DNA from: Zhengella sp041738295
GTDB lineage: Bacteria; Pseudomonadota; Alphaproteobacteria; Rhizobiales; Rhizobiaceae
Direction: 5' to 3'
DNA: 11,054 bases
Assembly (NCBI GenBank): GCA_041738295.1
Contig: JBGSQC010000295.1
Coordinates: forward strand, 1-11,054
A program made the position numbers and the translations under genes. How positions within the stretch are numbered: the stretch's first letter is position 1; every line of letters starts with the position of its first letter. The notes beneath the pieces were generated by a model. It ran no database searches. It saw only the letters and a list, made by a program, of their open reading frames with translations, and was not told the origin of the DNA. Shown one piece after another: positions 1-6,186 of the stretch.

Positions 1-1164
1 CCCTTTGCCCACTGGATTGCGGCTGATCTGGCAAAGGTGGAGGCGAAAGAATGGGCTGCGCTGATCGGACCCTTCGATGCCATCGTCAATGCGGCAGGCG
101 CGCTTCAGGATGGCGCGCGGGATGATGTGGCCGGCGTGCAGCAAGCCGCCATGCTGGCGCTTTATCAAGCTGCCATGGCGCGCGAAACGCCGCCGCTCAT
201 CGTGCAAATTTCTGCCAATACAGGCGGCGCGGGGGCGGACACGCCCTTTCTTTCAACCAAGCGAACAGCAGATGACGCGCTGAAGGGGAGCGGGTTGCCC
301 CATGTCATCCTGCGGCCAGCGCTCGTCATCGGGCGCAATGCCCATGGCGGCACGGCGCTGGTGCGCTCGCTCGCGGCGGTTCCGGGCATCACGCCTTTGC
401 TGCATGGCAAATCGCCGGTCGTCACCGTTTCGCTGGAGGATGTCGCGGCCTGCAGCGCTGATGCGGTGGAGGGGATCATTGCGCCCGGCAGCGATCTGGT
501 GTTGGCGGCTGATGAACGCCTGACGCTCGCTGATTGCGTCCATGCCCACCGCGCCTGGCTCGGCCTGCCGAAAGCGCGGGTGCTCAATGTCCCGGCATGG
601 CTCGGTTCCATCGCAGGAGCAATGGGTGATCTTGCCGGGCGTTTCGGCTGGCGCTCGCCGATGCGCTCGACGGCGCTGGCGGTGCTCGCAGGCGGGGTGG
701 AGGCGGGAACAGGCGGGCGGCCAGACCGGCATCTGTCTGCCTTGCAGGAAACACTGGCGCACAGTCCTGCCGGTGCGCAGGACTTGTGGTTTGCACGGCT
801 CTATCTGCTGAAGCCGGTGGCGATCGCCGGGCTGTCGGCCTTCTGGATCGCGTCCGGGCTGATTGCGCTCCTGCGGTTCGATGCGTCCGTTGACTACCTC
901 ATTTGGGCTGGCTGGCCGCAAGCCCTGGCCCAGCCGGTCACGGTTGCCACCAGCCTCGCCGACATTCTGCTTGGCGCAGCAGTTCTGATGCGCCGGTTTG
1001 CCAAGCCGGCGCTTGCCGGGATGATCGGGCTGTCGCTCGCCTATCTTGCAGCGGCGACACTGACCATTCCCTCGCTCTGGCTGGATCCGCTCCGGCCTCT
1101 GGTGAAGGTCATTCCGTCGATCCTGCTGGCAGCAGTGACGCTTGCCATCCTGGACGAGCGCTGA
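1..1164 (+). CDS. SDR-family oxidoreductase with C-terminal DoxX-like membrane domain (5' end missing)
   Basis: The frame is open from the first base of the window, so the gene starts upstream; 387 residues are visible. The N-terminal Rossmann nucleotide-binding glycine motif must lie outside. The visible part begins in the middle of an NAD(P)-binding fold, with the NAAG motif (FDAIVNAAGALQDG) typical of atypical or extended short-chain dehydrogenases, and goes on through ISANTGG and LRPALVIG segments. The last ~120 residues hold about four hydrophobic helices (for example around SLADILLGAAVLM and GLSLAYLAAATL), as in the DoxX-like domain fused to SDR proteins in proteobacteria. The substrate is unknown; a membrane-attached nucleotide-dependent reductase is inferred. 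The stop codon is three bases before the next start, so the two genes are probably one operon. The GTG at 37 is internal, not the start. Confidence 0.85.
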   Translation, partial: PFAHWIAADLAKVEAKEWAALIGPFDAIVNAAGALQDGARDDVAGVQQAAMLALYQAAMARETPPLIVQISANTGGAGADTPFLSTKRTADDALKGSGLPHVILRPALVIGRNAHGGTALVRSLAAVPGITPLLHGKSPVVTVSLEDVAACSADAVEGIIAPGSDLVLAADERLTLADCVHAHRAWLGLPKARVLNVPAWLGSIAGAMGDLAGRFGWRSPMRSTALAVLAGGVEAGTGGRPDRHLSALQETLAHSPAGAQDLWFARLYLLKPVAIAGLSAFWIASGLIALLRFDASVDYLIWAGWPQALAQPVTVATSLADILLGAAVLMRRFAKPALAGMIGLSLAYLAAATLTIPSLWLDPLRPLVKVIPSILLAAVTLAILDER

Positions 1165-1167
1165 TCC

Positions 1168-1641
1168 ATGGAAGAAGTGTTGCGTTTCCTGCATGTGATC
1201 GGCGCGACGGTGCTGTTCGGCACAGGGGCCGGCATCGCCTTCTTCATGGTGATGGCGCATCGCACGCGCAATCCGGCACTCATTGCCCATGTGGCGGGAA
1301 CGGTTGTGATTGCCGATTTCCTGTTCACGGCCACGGCAGTGGTGGCGCAGCCGGTGACCGGCATCTGGCTGGCGCTCGAAACCGGCTGGCCGCTGACCCA
1401 AGGCTGGATCGTGGTGTCGCTGCTGCTTTACGCCGTCACCGGGGCCTTCTGGCTGCCGGTGGTGTGGATGCAGATGCAGATGCGCGCTATGGCCCACGAA
1501 GCCGTAACCAGCGGGCAGGGACTGCCTGACCGCTATTTCCGGCTTTACCGGCTGTGGTTTGCCTTCGGCTTCCCGGCCTTCTTCGCGGTCATGGCCATTG
1601 TCTGGCTGATGCTGATGCGCCCGGAGTTCTGGTGGGACTAG
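1168..1641 (+). CDS. DUF2269 family integral membrane protein
   Basis: A 157-residue, very hydrophobic protein with four predicted membrane helices. It begins with FLHVIGATVLFGTGAG, carries the TATAVVAQPVTGIWL segment after helix 2, and ends with a helix ending in WLMLMRPEFWWD. This pattern is characteristic of the DUF2269 family of small inner-membrane proteins, whose biochemical role is not known. The ATG lies three bases after the stop of the SDR/DoxX gene, so the pair is probably co-transcribed and translationally coupled; both products would sit in the inner membrane. The gene ends nine bases before the convergent tetR-type gene, and no hairpin terminator is evident in that narrow gap. 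Family assignment is fairly sure; function is not. Confidence 0.8.
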   Translation: MEEVLRFLHVIGATVLFGTGAGIAFFMVMAHRTRNPALIAHVAGTVVIADFLFTATAVVAQPVTGIWLALETGWPLTQGWIVVSLLLYAVTGAFWLPVVWMQMQMRAMAHEAVTSGQGLPDRYFRLYRLWFAFGFPAFFAVMAIVWLMLMRPEFWWD

Positions 1642-1650
1642 GCCTGCTCG

Positions 1651-2265
1651 TCAGGCCATTTCGTTGACCTTGACCGGGAAAATCTTCTGCAGGCGCTCAA
1701 AGGCCTTGCGCGAAAGCTCTTCAAATTCGCCGGGGCGTGGGCGGCCTGACTTGTCGCCCAGCAGGGCGCGGATCTGCCGGTCGCCGACGAGCAGGCCGTA
1801 GAAGGTTTGGAAAATCTCGGTGGCCTCGCCTTCGCCGATCCGGCCTTCCTCCTGCAGCGTGCCGATGAGGGCCTTGATCTGTGGTGCCGTGCGGCCGCGC
1901 CCGTGCTGCAGAAGCAGGGCGCCAAGCTCTCCGCTTCCATCGGCCATGGCAGAGCGGTTGATGGCAAGCGATGCCTCGCCGGTCAAAAGGTCAAGAAGGG
2001 CGGCACCGGCGCGCACCATGGTGGTGGTGCAGTCGGCATGGGCGGCCAGTTCGCGCGTCATCATCGCGTTGAGCTGCGCCGACTGGGCCTCGACAAGGGC
2101 GCGAAAAATGCCGTCGCGATCGCCGAACCAGCTGTAGAGCGTTTCCTTGGAACAGCGTGCGCGCGCCGCAATGCGCGCGGTGGTGACCGAAGCGGTGCCG
2201 CCTTCGCGCAACAGGTCCAGCACGACGGCCAGAATCTGCCGCCTTCTTTCGTCCCTTATAGTCAT
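1651..2265 (-). CDS. TetR/AcrR family transcriptional regulator
   Basis: A 204-residue protein, the usual TetR length. The N-terminal ~60 residues form the DNA-binding domain: a first helix RRRQILAVVLDLLREGG, then the helix-turn-helix TTARIAARARCSKETLYSWFGDRDGIF (roughly residues 28-54), with the family's LY-x-WF signature in the recognition helix. The remaining ~150 residues are the ligand and dimerisation domain, which gives no hint of the inducer. The ATG at 2265 is preceded by a strong ribosome-binding site (GGGAGGA, five bases upstream). The gene is divergent from the DUF1772 gene at 2386, and the gap holds two related palindromes that are probable operators. It most likely represses itself and that neighbour; an effect on the SDR operon is possible but not shown. 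Confidence 0.92.
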   Translation of the reverse strand: MTIRDERRRQILAVVLDLLREGGTASVTTARIAARARCSKETLYSWFGDRDGIFRALVEAQSAQLNAMMTRELAAHADCTTTMVRAGAALLDLLTGEASLAINRSAMADGSGELGALLLQHGRGRTAPQIKALIGTLQEEGRIGEGEATEIFQTFYGLLVGDRQIRALLGDKSGRPRPGEFEELSRKAFERLQKIFPVKVNEMA

Positions 2266-2290
2266 TTCCGTCCTCCCGAGCGTTGAAGTG

Positions 2291-2319
2291 ACATTACAGA
2301 AATTTCATTTGCGCAACAA
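2291..2319 (-). promoter_or_regulatory. Candidate sigma-70-type promoter for the tetR-type gene
   Basis: Read on the minus strand, TTGTTG (2319-2314) is followed by a 17-base spacer and TAATGT (2296-2291), a good fit to a housekeeping -35/-10 pair. The -10 is about 25 bases from the start codon at 2265. The upstream edge of the -35 touches the first palindromic operator at 2320, which fits autoregulation. Prediction by eye only. Confidence 0.45.
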
Positions 2320-2335
2320 CGTACCAAAAAGTACA
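2320..2335. promoter_or_regulatory. Probable TetR operator 1 (imperfect palindrome)
   Basis: CGTACCAAAAAGTACA is an imperfect inverted repeat with GTAC half-sites. It matches operator 2 at 12 of 16 positions in the same register. It begins at the -35 of the tetR-type promoter candidate, and it would overlap a weaker rightward promoter (TTGCGC at 2309-2314, 17-base spacer, TACAGG at 2332-2337). It lies 23 bp, about two helical turns, from operator 2. Confidence 0.6.
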
Positions 2336-2342
2336 GGAGAGG

Positions 2343-2358
2343 CGTACCATATGGTACG
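2343..2358. promoter_or_regulatory. Probable TetR operator 2 (perfect 16-bp palindrome)
   Basis: CGTACCATATGGTACG is identical to its own reverse complement and sits 27 bases before the GTG start of the DUF1772 gene. A 16-bp palindrome in the gap between a TetR-family gene and its divergent neighbour is the normal place and size for this family's operator. Together with operator 1 it suggests two dimers bound on one face of the DNA. Confidence 0.7.
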
Positions 2359-2385
2359 GATAAAAGTTTAAAAAGGAGTGGGATT

Positions 2386-2904
2386 GTGAAAATTCAATCG
2401 CTTGAAATGATGGCGGCGCTGTCGCTGCTGCTCGCGGGAGCCATATTCGGCTTCTTTTATGCCTGGGTGTGTTCCACCATGTGGGGACTGGATGCCGCTG
2501 ATCCGCGCGTGGCGATTCAGGCCATGCAGGCGATGAACGCTTCGGTACGGAATATTGTCTTCGCTCCCGCCTTCTTCGCCACGCCGTTCGTCCTGTTTGG
2601 TACGGCTTGGCTGGCATGGCGCGCCGGTCTTGGCCAGGCGGCACTCTTGTTCGGGCTTGCCGGAGCGGTCTACCTGATTGGCGCGCAGTGGCTCACCATG
2701 ACCGTCAACGTGCCGATGAACGAGGCGCTGGGGGCGATGACCGTTCCGGAATCGATTGAAGAGGCGAGGGCCATCTGGTCGGCCTATTCGCCACGCTGGC
2801 AGCTGTTCAACATCATCCGCACCGTGGTGAGCGGCATCAGCCTGCTGATGACCGGGGCAGGAATTTTGCTGATTGGCCGCGGTGCGCCGACTTCGGCTGG
2901 CTGA
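2386..2904 (+). CDS. DUF1772 (anthrone oxygenase-like) membrane protein
   Basis: A 172-residue protein with four hydrophobic helices (about residues 8-30, 58-78, 83-103 and 143-164). Between helices 3 and 4 it has TVNVPMNEALG (106-116), the loop motif of the DUF1772 family, which includes fungal anthrone oxygenase-type proteins. Most bacterial members have no known activity, so enzymatic function is not claimed. The start is a GTG supported by a clear ribosome-binding site (AAGGAG at 2373-2378, seven bases upstream). The gene is divergent from the tetR-type gene, and two palindromes lie just upstream, so it is the most likely regulated target. No second gene follows in its direction. Confidence 0.8.
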   Translation: MKIQSLEMMAALSLLLAGAIFGFFYAWVCSTMWGLDAADPRVAIQAMQAMNASVRNIVFAPAFFATPFVLFGTAWLAWRAGLGQAALLFGLAGAVYLIGAQWLTMTVNVPMNEALGAMTVPESIEEARAIWSAYSPRWQLFNIIRTVVSGISLLMTGAGILLIGRGAPTSAG

Positions 2905-2929
2905 CGGGGTGCAATCGCCGAAAAAGGAA

Positions 2930-2953
2930 AAGGCCGGCGCATGCGCCGGCCTT
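2930..2953 (-). terminator. Rho-independent terminator of the DUF4375-like gene
   Basis: A perfect 24-bp palindrome centred on GCATGC, mostly G+C. In the minus-strand direction it is followed by TTCCTTTTT, giving a hairpin plus broken U-tract about 20 bases after the stop at 2976. In the plus direction there is no T-run, so any effect on the DUF1772 transcript would be weaker. Confidence 0.75.
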
Positions 2954-2975
2954 CAAAGCCTCGTAGTGGAGAGGA

Positions 2976-4328
2976 TCAGGCGTTCTGCTTGCGACGGGCG
3001 TCCAGATCGGGATGCTCTGCGAACCCGGTCACGATGGACTGGAGTTCGTCCTCGCCGACCATTTCGACTTCCGGCAGGGAAGCAAGCCAGAGACCGGCAC
3101 TGCGGGCGAGCGGCGCGCGGGCTTCAAGGGCGGCAAATTCCTCTTCCAGGGCGAGAAGGTCCGGATGATCCTGCCCGGCCAAAGCATTGTCGCCCAGCGC
3201 CACGGCAAGGGCGGCATCATGGGCAAGGAGATTGCGCAAGGCATCGAAGACATCCAGATGCTCGACGGCTCCGGCGGCTTCCATTCCGGCAGCGCAGGCC
3301 TCCCAGATTTCCGGCTGGCCATGGGCATTGTAGACAAAGGTGCCGAAGCCGCCTTCGCGCACGTTCTTGACAAAGAAATCCATGCACCAGGCGCGAACGC
3401 CGTTCAGCGGCAGTTCCTCGGGGTAGTAGCCGGCATCATACATCAGATAGTCGACGACCTGGACGACCAGATCGCTGGCCGCTTCCGGCTGACTGCCCGA
3501 CAGGGATTCTTGGGTCAGGTAAATGGCCGTGACCGGGGCCAATGAAGCTGCGCCAACGACCGGATGGCCGTTGCCGACTGCGGGTTCGTTCGTACCGATC
3601 ACCTCAACAGGCACGGATGCCTCATCCGAAACGCCGGCGGCATCATCCTGCGCCCAATTCTGCCCGGCCTCGGCGGTATCAAGCTTGTCTTCTTCCGAAG
3701 GCAGATCCAGCGGCGCGGGTTCTGCCTCCAGCGGCGGAACCATGATCACATCCGGCGCGGCCACAGCGCTCACGCTTTCAGGCTCATCCTCCCGGGCGTC
3801 CGGGGCAGCAAGGATCAGATGTGCTTTCTCATCAAGGGATGCGGCCACTGGTGCGGCTGGCGCAGGCGCGCTTGCCACGGCAACAGGCACTTCCGCAGCT
3901 TCCCTTTCCGGTTCGCCATCGCGGAGCGCCGAAAGGCTGGCCTTCAGCTTGGCGCGCAGGGCTTCCATGCTGCCATCAGGAAACGATTCCACCGATGCCG
4001 CTGCCGGCTCATGGACAGGCATTTCCATGGCAGGTGCCGTTTCGGCTTCGGCCTGCCTCGCGGCTTCGCGGGCCATGGCTCCGGCATTGACCGGCATGGT
4101 GCCGGCATTTGCCGCGGCCTCGGCGGGTTCGATGTTGCGGGCAAGGTCTGCAGGGGCTGTCATGGCCTCCACATCGGGTGCCAAAGACGGGGCCTTGAGT
4201 TCATGGCGTGTGGAGCGGGCAAGAATGGTACCCATGCGCCGGTTGAACTGGCTCTTGTCCGTTCCGAAACCGGCAGGCACGTCGACCGTGGGTTTTTTGC
4301 GCTTCAGCAAGTTACCGAACATGGCCAT
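2976..4328 (-). CDS. Ala/Pro/Glu-rich protein with C-terminal DUF4375 (DMP19-like) domain
   Basis: A 450-residue protein in three parts. The N-terminus (1-50) is basic, with FGNLLKRKKP and RRMGTILARS. Residues ~55-285 are a low-complexity, acidic Ala/Pro/Glu/Val linker that is probably disordered. Residues ~288-450 are folded, with VRAWCMDFFVKNVREGGFGTF followed by VYN, resembling the V-NGGF-qff-N signature of the DUF4375/DMP19-like family, and then helices rich in Ala and Leu. There is no signal peptide or membrane helix, so it is probably cytoplasmic. I chose the ATG at 4328 because GGGGA lies seven bases upstream; the frame stays open to a TTG at 4349, which lacks that support. The domain call is by resemblance, and its biochemical role is unknown. 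It follows the 4436-4846 gene on the same strand, with a CtrA-like site in between. Confidence 0.7.
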   Translation of the reverse strand: MAMFGNLLKRKKPTVDVPAGFGTDKSQFNRRMGTILARSTRHELKAPSLAPDVEAMTAPADLARNIEPAEAAANAGTMPVNAGAMAREAARQAEAETAPAMEMPVHEPAAASVESFPDGSMEALRAKLKASLSALRDGEPEREAAEVPVAVASAPAPAAPVAASLDEKAHLILAAPDAREDEPESVSAVAAPDVIMVPPLEAEPAPLDLPSEEDKLDTAEAGQNWAQDDAAGVSDEASVPVEVIGTNEPAVGNGHPVVGAASLAPVTAIYLTQESLSGSQPEAASDLVVQVVDYLMYDAGYYPEELPLNGVRAWCMDFFVKNVREGGFGTFVYNAHGQPEIWEACAAGMEAAGAVEHLDVFDALRNLLAHDAALAVALGDNALAGQDHPDLLALEEEFAALEARAPLARSAGLWLASLPEVEMVGEDELQSIVTGFAEHPDLDARRKQNA

Positions 4329-4423
4329 GGAAATTCCCCGATGCTTCAATCGGGGCCATTTTCGGTCATGGCGCTGAAGGGGAGCCTAACGAATGGCCCT
4401 TGCAACAAGAGATCGCAAACATG

Positions 4424-4439
4424 GTTAGCGCTTGGTTAA
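4424..4439 (-). promoter_or_regulatory. CtrA-like binding site
   Basis: On the minus strand the sequence is TTAA, seven bases (CCAAGCG), then CTAAC. The alphaproteobacterial cell-cycle regulator CtrA recognises TTAA-N7-TTAAC, so this is one mismatch from consensus with exact spacing. It lies about 95-110 bases upstream of the start at 4328 and overlaps the stop codon of the preceding gene. It may drive a separate promoter for the DUF4375-like gene. Binding is inferred. Confidence 0.4.
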
Positions 4440-4846
4440 CGCGGGAAGGGCGCCTTCGCGTCGGCCCGGAATTCGCGATGAAGCCAGAAAGTGGCGGCAA
4501 ACAGCGCCGCGCCGCAGAAGGTGACAATGGAGCCAAAGGCCAGCAACTCCGTGTAGCCGGTCTCGCCGCGCAGCGCGCCCGCCTGCATGATGACGGCTCC
4601 CGCGAGATAGATCCAGAATTGCGGCTTGGCGAGCTTCGACAATTTCATGGCCGGGAACAGCCGGTAGATGAGGCCGAAGAGCGTCAACGGCACAAAGCCG
4701 GTAAGCAGCGCCTGCAAGGGCGGGGCGGCATCGGCCTTGGTGCCGGTCATCCCGGCGATGATGGTGAGCGCCAGCGCCAGCAGCAGGAAGGCAAGACCCG
4801 CCATGATGGAGTGCTCGTCAATCTTGCGCGTCGGCTGGTTCTGCAT
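4436..4846 (-). CDS. Small four-helix inner-membrane protein, family not recognised
   Basis: A 136-residue protein with four hydrophobic stretches: IMAGLAFLLLALALTIIAGM, LQALLTGFVPLTLFGLIYRL, FWIYLAGAVIMQAGA, and LLAFGSIVTFCGAALFAATF. It ends in a short basic, Pro-containing tail. The LIYRLFPAM...LAKPQFWIYLAG stretch faintly recalls a helix pair of haem-copper oxidase subunit I, but the protein is far too short and lacks the set of haem and copper histidines, so no such function is claimed. I take ATG 4846 as start: GGGG lies about nine bases upstream, and the membrane protein begins cleanly there. The same frame stays open to 5224, but that part runs antisense to pdxJ and is not credible as protein. 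Divergent from pdxJ across a 154-base gap. Confidence 0.65.
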   Translation of the reverse strand: MQNQPTRKIDEHSIMAGLAFLLLALALTIIAGMTGTKADAAPPLQALLTGFVPLTLFGLIYRLFPAMKLSKLAKPQFWIYLAGAVIMQAGALRGETGYTELLAFGSIVTFCGAALFAATFWLHREFRADAKAPFPR

Positions 4847-5000
4847 TGTCTGGCCCCGTTTGGATGTGGCGGCACGATAGGCCAGCGCGACCGTCCGGTA
4901 CAGGGGCCAAGGGCCATACGGGCCAATTGGACGCAGAGGCTTCCCCTCTTCCGGCAAATCACCCATAAATCGGGTCACCCTTGCTGATTTGGACCGCGCC

Positions 5001-5744
5001 ATGACCGCCAAGCTCTCCGTCAACGTCAATGCAATTGCCATGCTGCGCAACCGGCGCGACCTGCCATGGCCGAGCGTGACGGGGCTAGGACGCATTGCGC
5101 TGCAAGCAGGCGCACACGGCCTGACGGTGCATCCGCGGCCCGACCAGCGCCATATCCGCTTTTCGGACCTGCCCGCCATCCGCGCGCTGATCGATGACGA
5201 GTTTCCAGCCGCCGAGTTCAACATCGAGGGGTACCCGACCGAGGAATTCCTGGCGCTGGTGGAGGCGAACGAGCCTGAGCAAGTGACACTGGTGCCGGAC
5301 GATCCGGCTCAGCCGACCTCGGACCACGGGTTCGATTTCATCGCCAATGCCGACATGCTGAAAGGGGTGGTGGCGCGGCTGAAGAAGAAGGGCATGCGGG
5401 TGTCGCTGTTCTGTGATCCCGACGCCGGCGAGGCGCAGATTGCGGCGGCAGCGGCGACCGGGGCGGACCGGGTGGAATTCTACACCGGACCCTATGGCAG
5501 CTGCTTCGACAATCCGGCCGCCGCGAAACGCGAACTGGCGAAGCTGGCAGCCACCGGCCGACTGGCAGCGGCCGCCGGGCTTGAGGTGAATGCCGGCCAC
5601 GATTTGACGGTCGCCAACCTTCCGGCACTGGTGAAGGCGCTGCCGATGCTGAAGGAAACTTCCATTGGCCACGGGCTGACAGCCGATGCGCTGGAACATG
5701 GCATGGCGGGCACGATCAAGCGCTTCCTTGCCGCGCTCGGGTGA
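5001..5744 (+). CDS. pdxJ: Pyridoxine 5'-phosphate synthase
   Basis: A 247-residue TIM-barrel enzyme of normal family length. It condenses 1-deoxy-D-xylulose 5-phosphate with 3-amino-2-oxopropyl phosphate to form pyridoxine 5'-phosphate, the ring-closing step of the DXP-dependent vitamin B6 pathway, in the cytoplasm. Family motifs are all present: LSVNVNAIAMLRNRR at the N-terminus, LTVHPRPDQRHI (His44), FNIEGYPT (Glu76), EQVTLVPDDPAQPTSDHG, YTGPYG, VNAGHDLTVAN (His200) and SIGHGLTADAL. His44, Glu76 and His200 correspond to the known catalytic histidines and glutamate. The ATG at 5001 gives the canonical N-terminus; a TTG four codons upstream is unlikely. The ribosome-binding site is weak. The acpS gene often found after pdxJ in gammaproteobacteria is not here. 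Confidence 0.97.
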   Translation: MTAKLSVNVNAIAMLRNRRDLPWPSVTGLGRIALQAGAHGLTVHPRPDQRHIRFSDLPAIRALIDDEFPAAEFNIEGYPTEEFLALVEANEPEQVTLVPDDPAQPTSDHGFDFIANADMLKGVVARLKKKGMRVSLFCDPDAGEAQIAAAAATGADRVEFYTGPYGSCFDNPAAAKRELAKLAATGRLAAAAGLEVNAGHDLTVANLPALVKALPMLKETSIGHGLTADALEHGMAGTIKRFLAALG

Positions 5745-5785
5745 ATCAAGTAGCGCTTGCTTGCCCGAAGTGAGCGGACCCTTGC

Positions 5786-6031
5786 ATGTTCAAGCCCTTG
5801 AAAAAGACGCGTCTTTTTGTCCGTGACCGGCGCGGCGCAACGGCCATCGAGAACGCGCTGCTGATGGGCGCGGTGGGTGTGGCCGGGCTGGTTGCCTTTA
5901 ACTACCTCGCCGATGACATGAAGGCAGCCTTTACCGGCGCGGCTGCGAAAATCGAGACGGCAGGCGAGAAGGGCGACGGACCGTCTTCCGAAACGACCGG
6001 CAGCCGAAAGGGAAGTCGCAGCGGGGACTAG
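5786..6031 (+). CDS. Flp-type pilin (type IVb prepilin)
   Basis: An 81-residue protein with the layout of a Flp/Fap pilin: a short basic leader (residues 1-17, ending RDRRG), a predicted prepilin-peptidase cut after Gly17, then ATAIENALLMGAVGVAGLVA as the hydrophobic helix. Glu is at +5 of the mature protein, the residue needed for methylation and assembly in this class. Position +6 is Asn, where Flp pilins usually have Tyr. The C-terminus is a hydrophilic charged tail rich in Gly, Ser, Lys and Asp, longer than in a minimal Flp. No tad/cpa assembly or prepilin peptidase gene is in the window, so it is an orphan here. It starts 41 bases after pdxJ on the same strand and may be co-transcribed, though the two roles are unrelated. 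Confidence 0.8.
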   Translation: MFKPLKKTRLFVRDRRGATAIENALLMGAVGVAGLVAFNYLADDMKAAFTGAAAKIETAGEKGDGPSSETTGSRKGSRSGD

Positions 6032-6186
6032 GCGATTGCCTGCGCCAAAGCGCTGATTGTGCCCGCAAAGCCGTTCTCCCCGGTTGCCATGAGGCCGTCT
6101 TGACGCTAAGAACGCGCGAAATTTCACATCAGTTACCGGTGGCGTGATGCGCGTTTCCGGCATTCCAGACACGAAGGACGGGTACC

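Noticed and set aside
253..1497. A 414-codon open frame on the minus strand
   Set aside because: It lies opposite the SDR/DoxX and DUF2269 genes, and its translation is a Arg/His/Gln-rich jumble without domain features. It is an artefact of high G+C.
3564..4439. Long plus-strand frames opposite the DUF4375-like gene (also 3523-4377)
   Set aside because: Their Ser/Ala- or Gly/Arg-rich translations reflect the repetitive Ala/Pro/Glu coding on the other strand; there is no ribosome-binding site or known fold.
4847..5224. Extension of the minus-strand membrane protein by 126 codons across pdxJ
   Set aside because: It is antisense to a certain gene, and its Arg/Ser-rich translation looks nothing like the membrane protein that begins cleanly at 4846.
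6032..6186. Attenuator or riboswitch before ilvC
   Set aside because: No leader peptide rich in Val, Leu or Ile codons, no paired terminator/antiterminator and no known riboswitch core were seen; only a possible -35 (TTGACG) could be noted.
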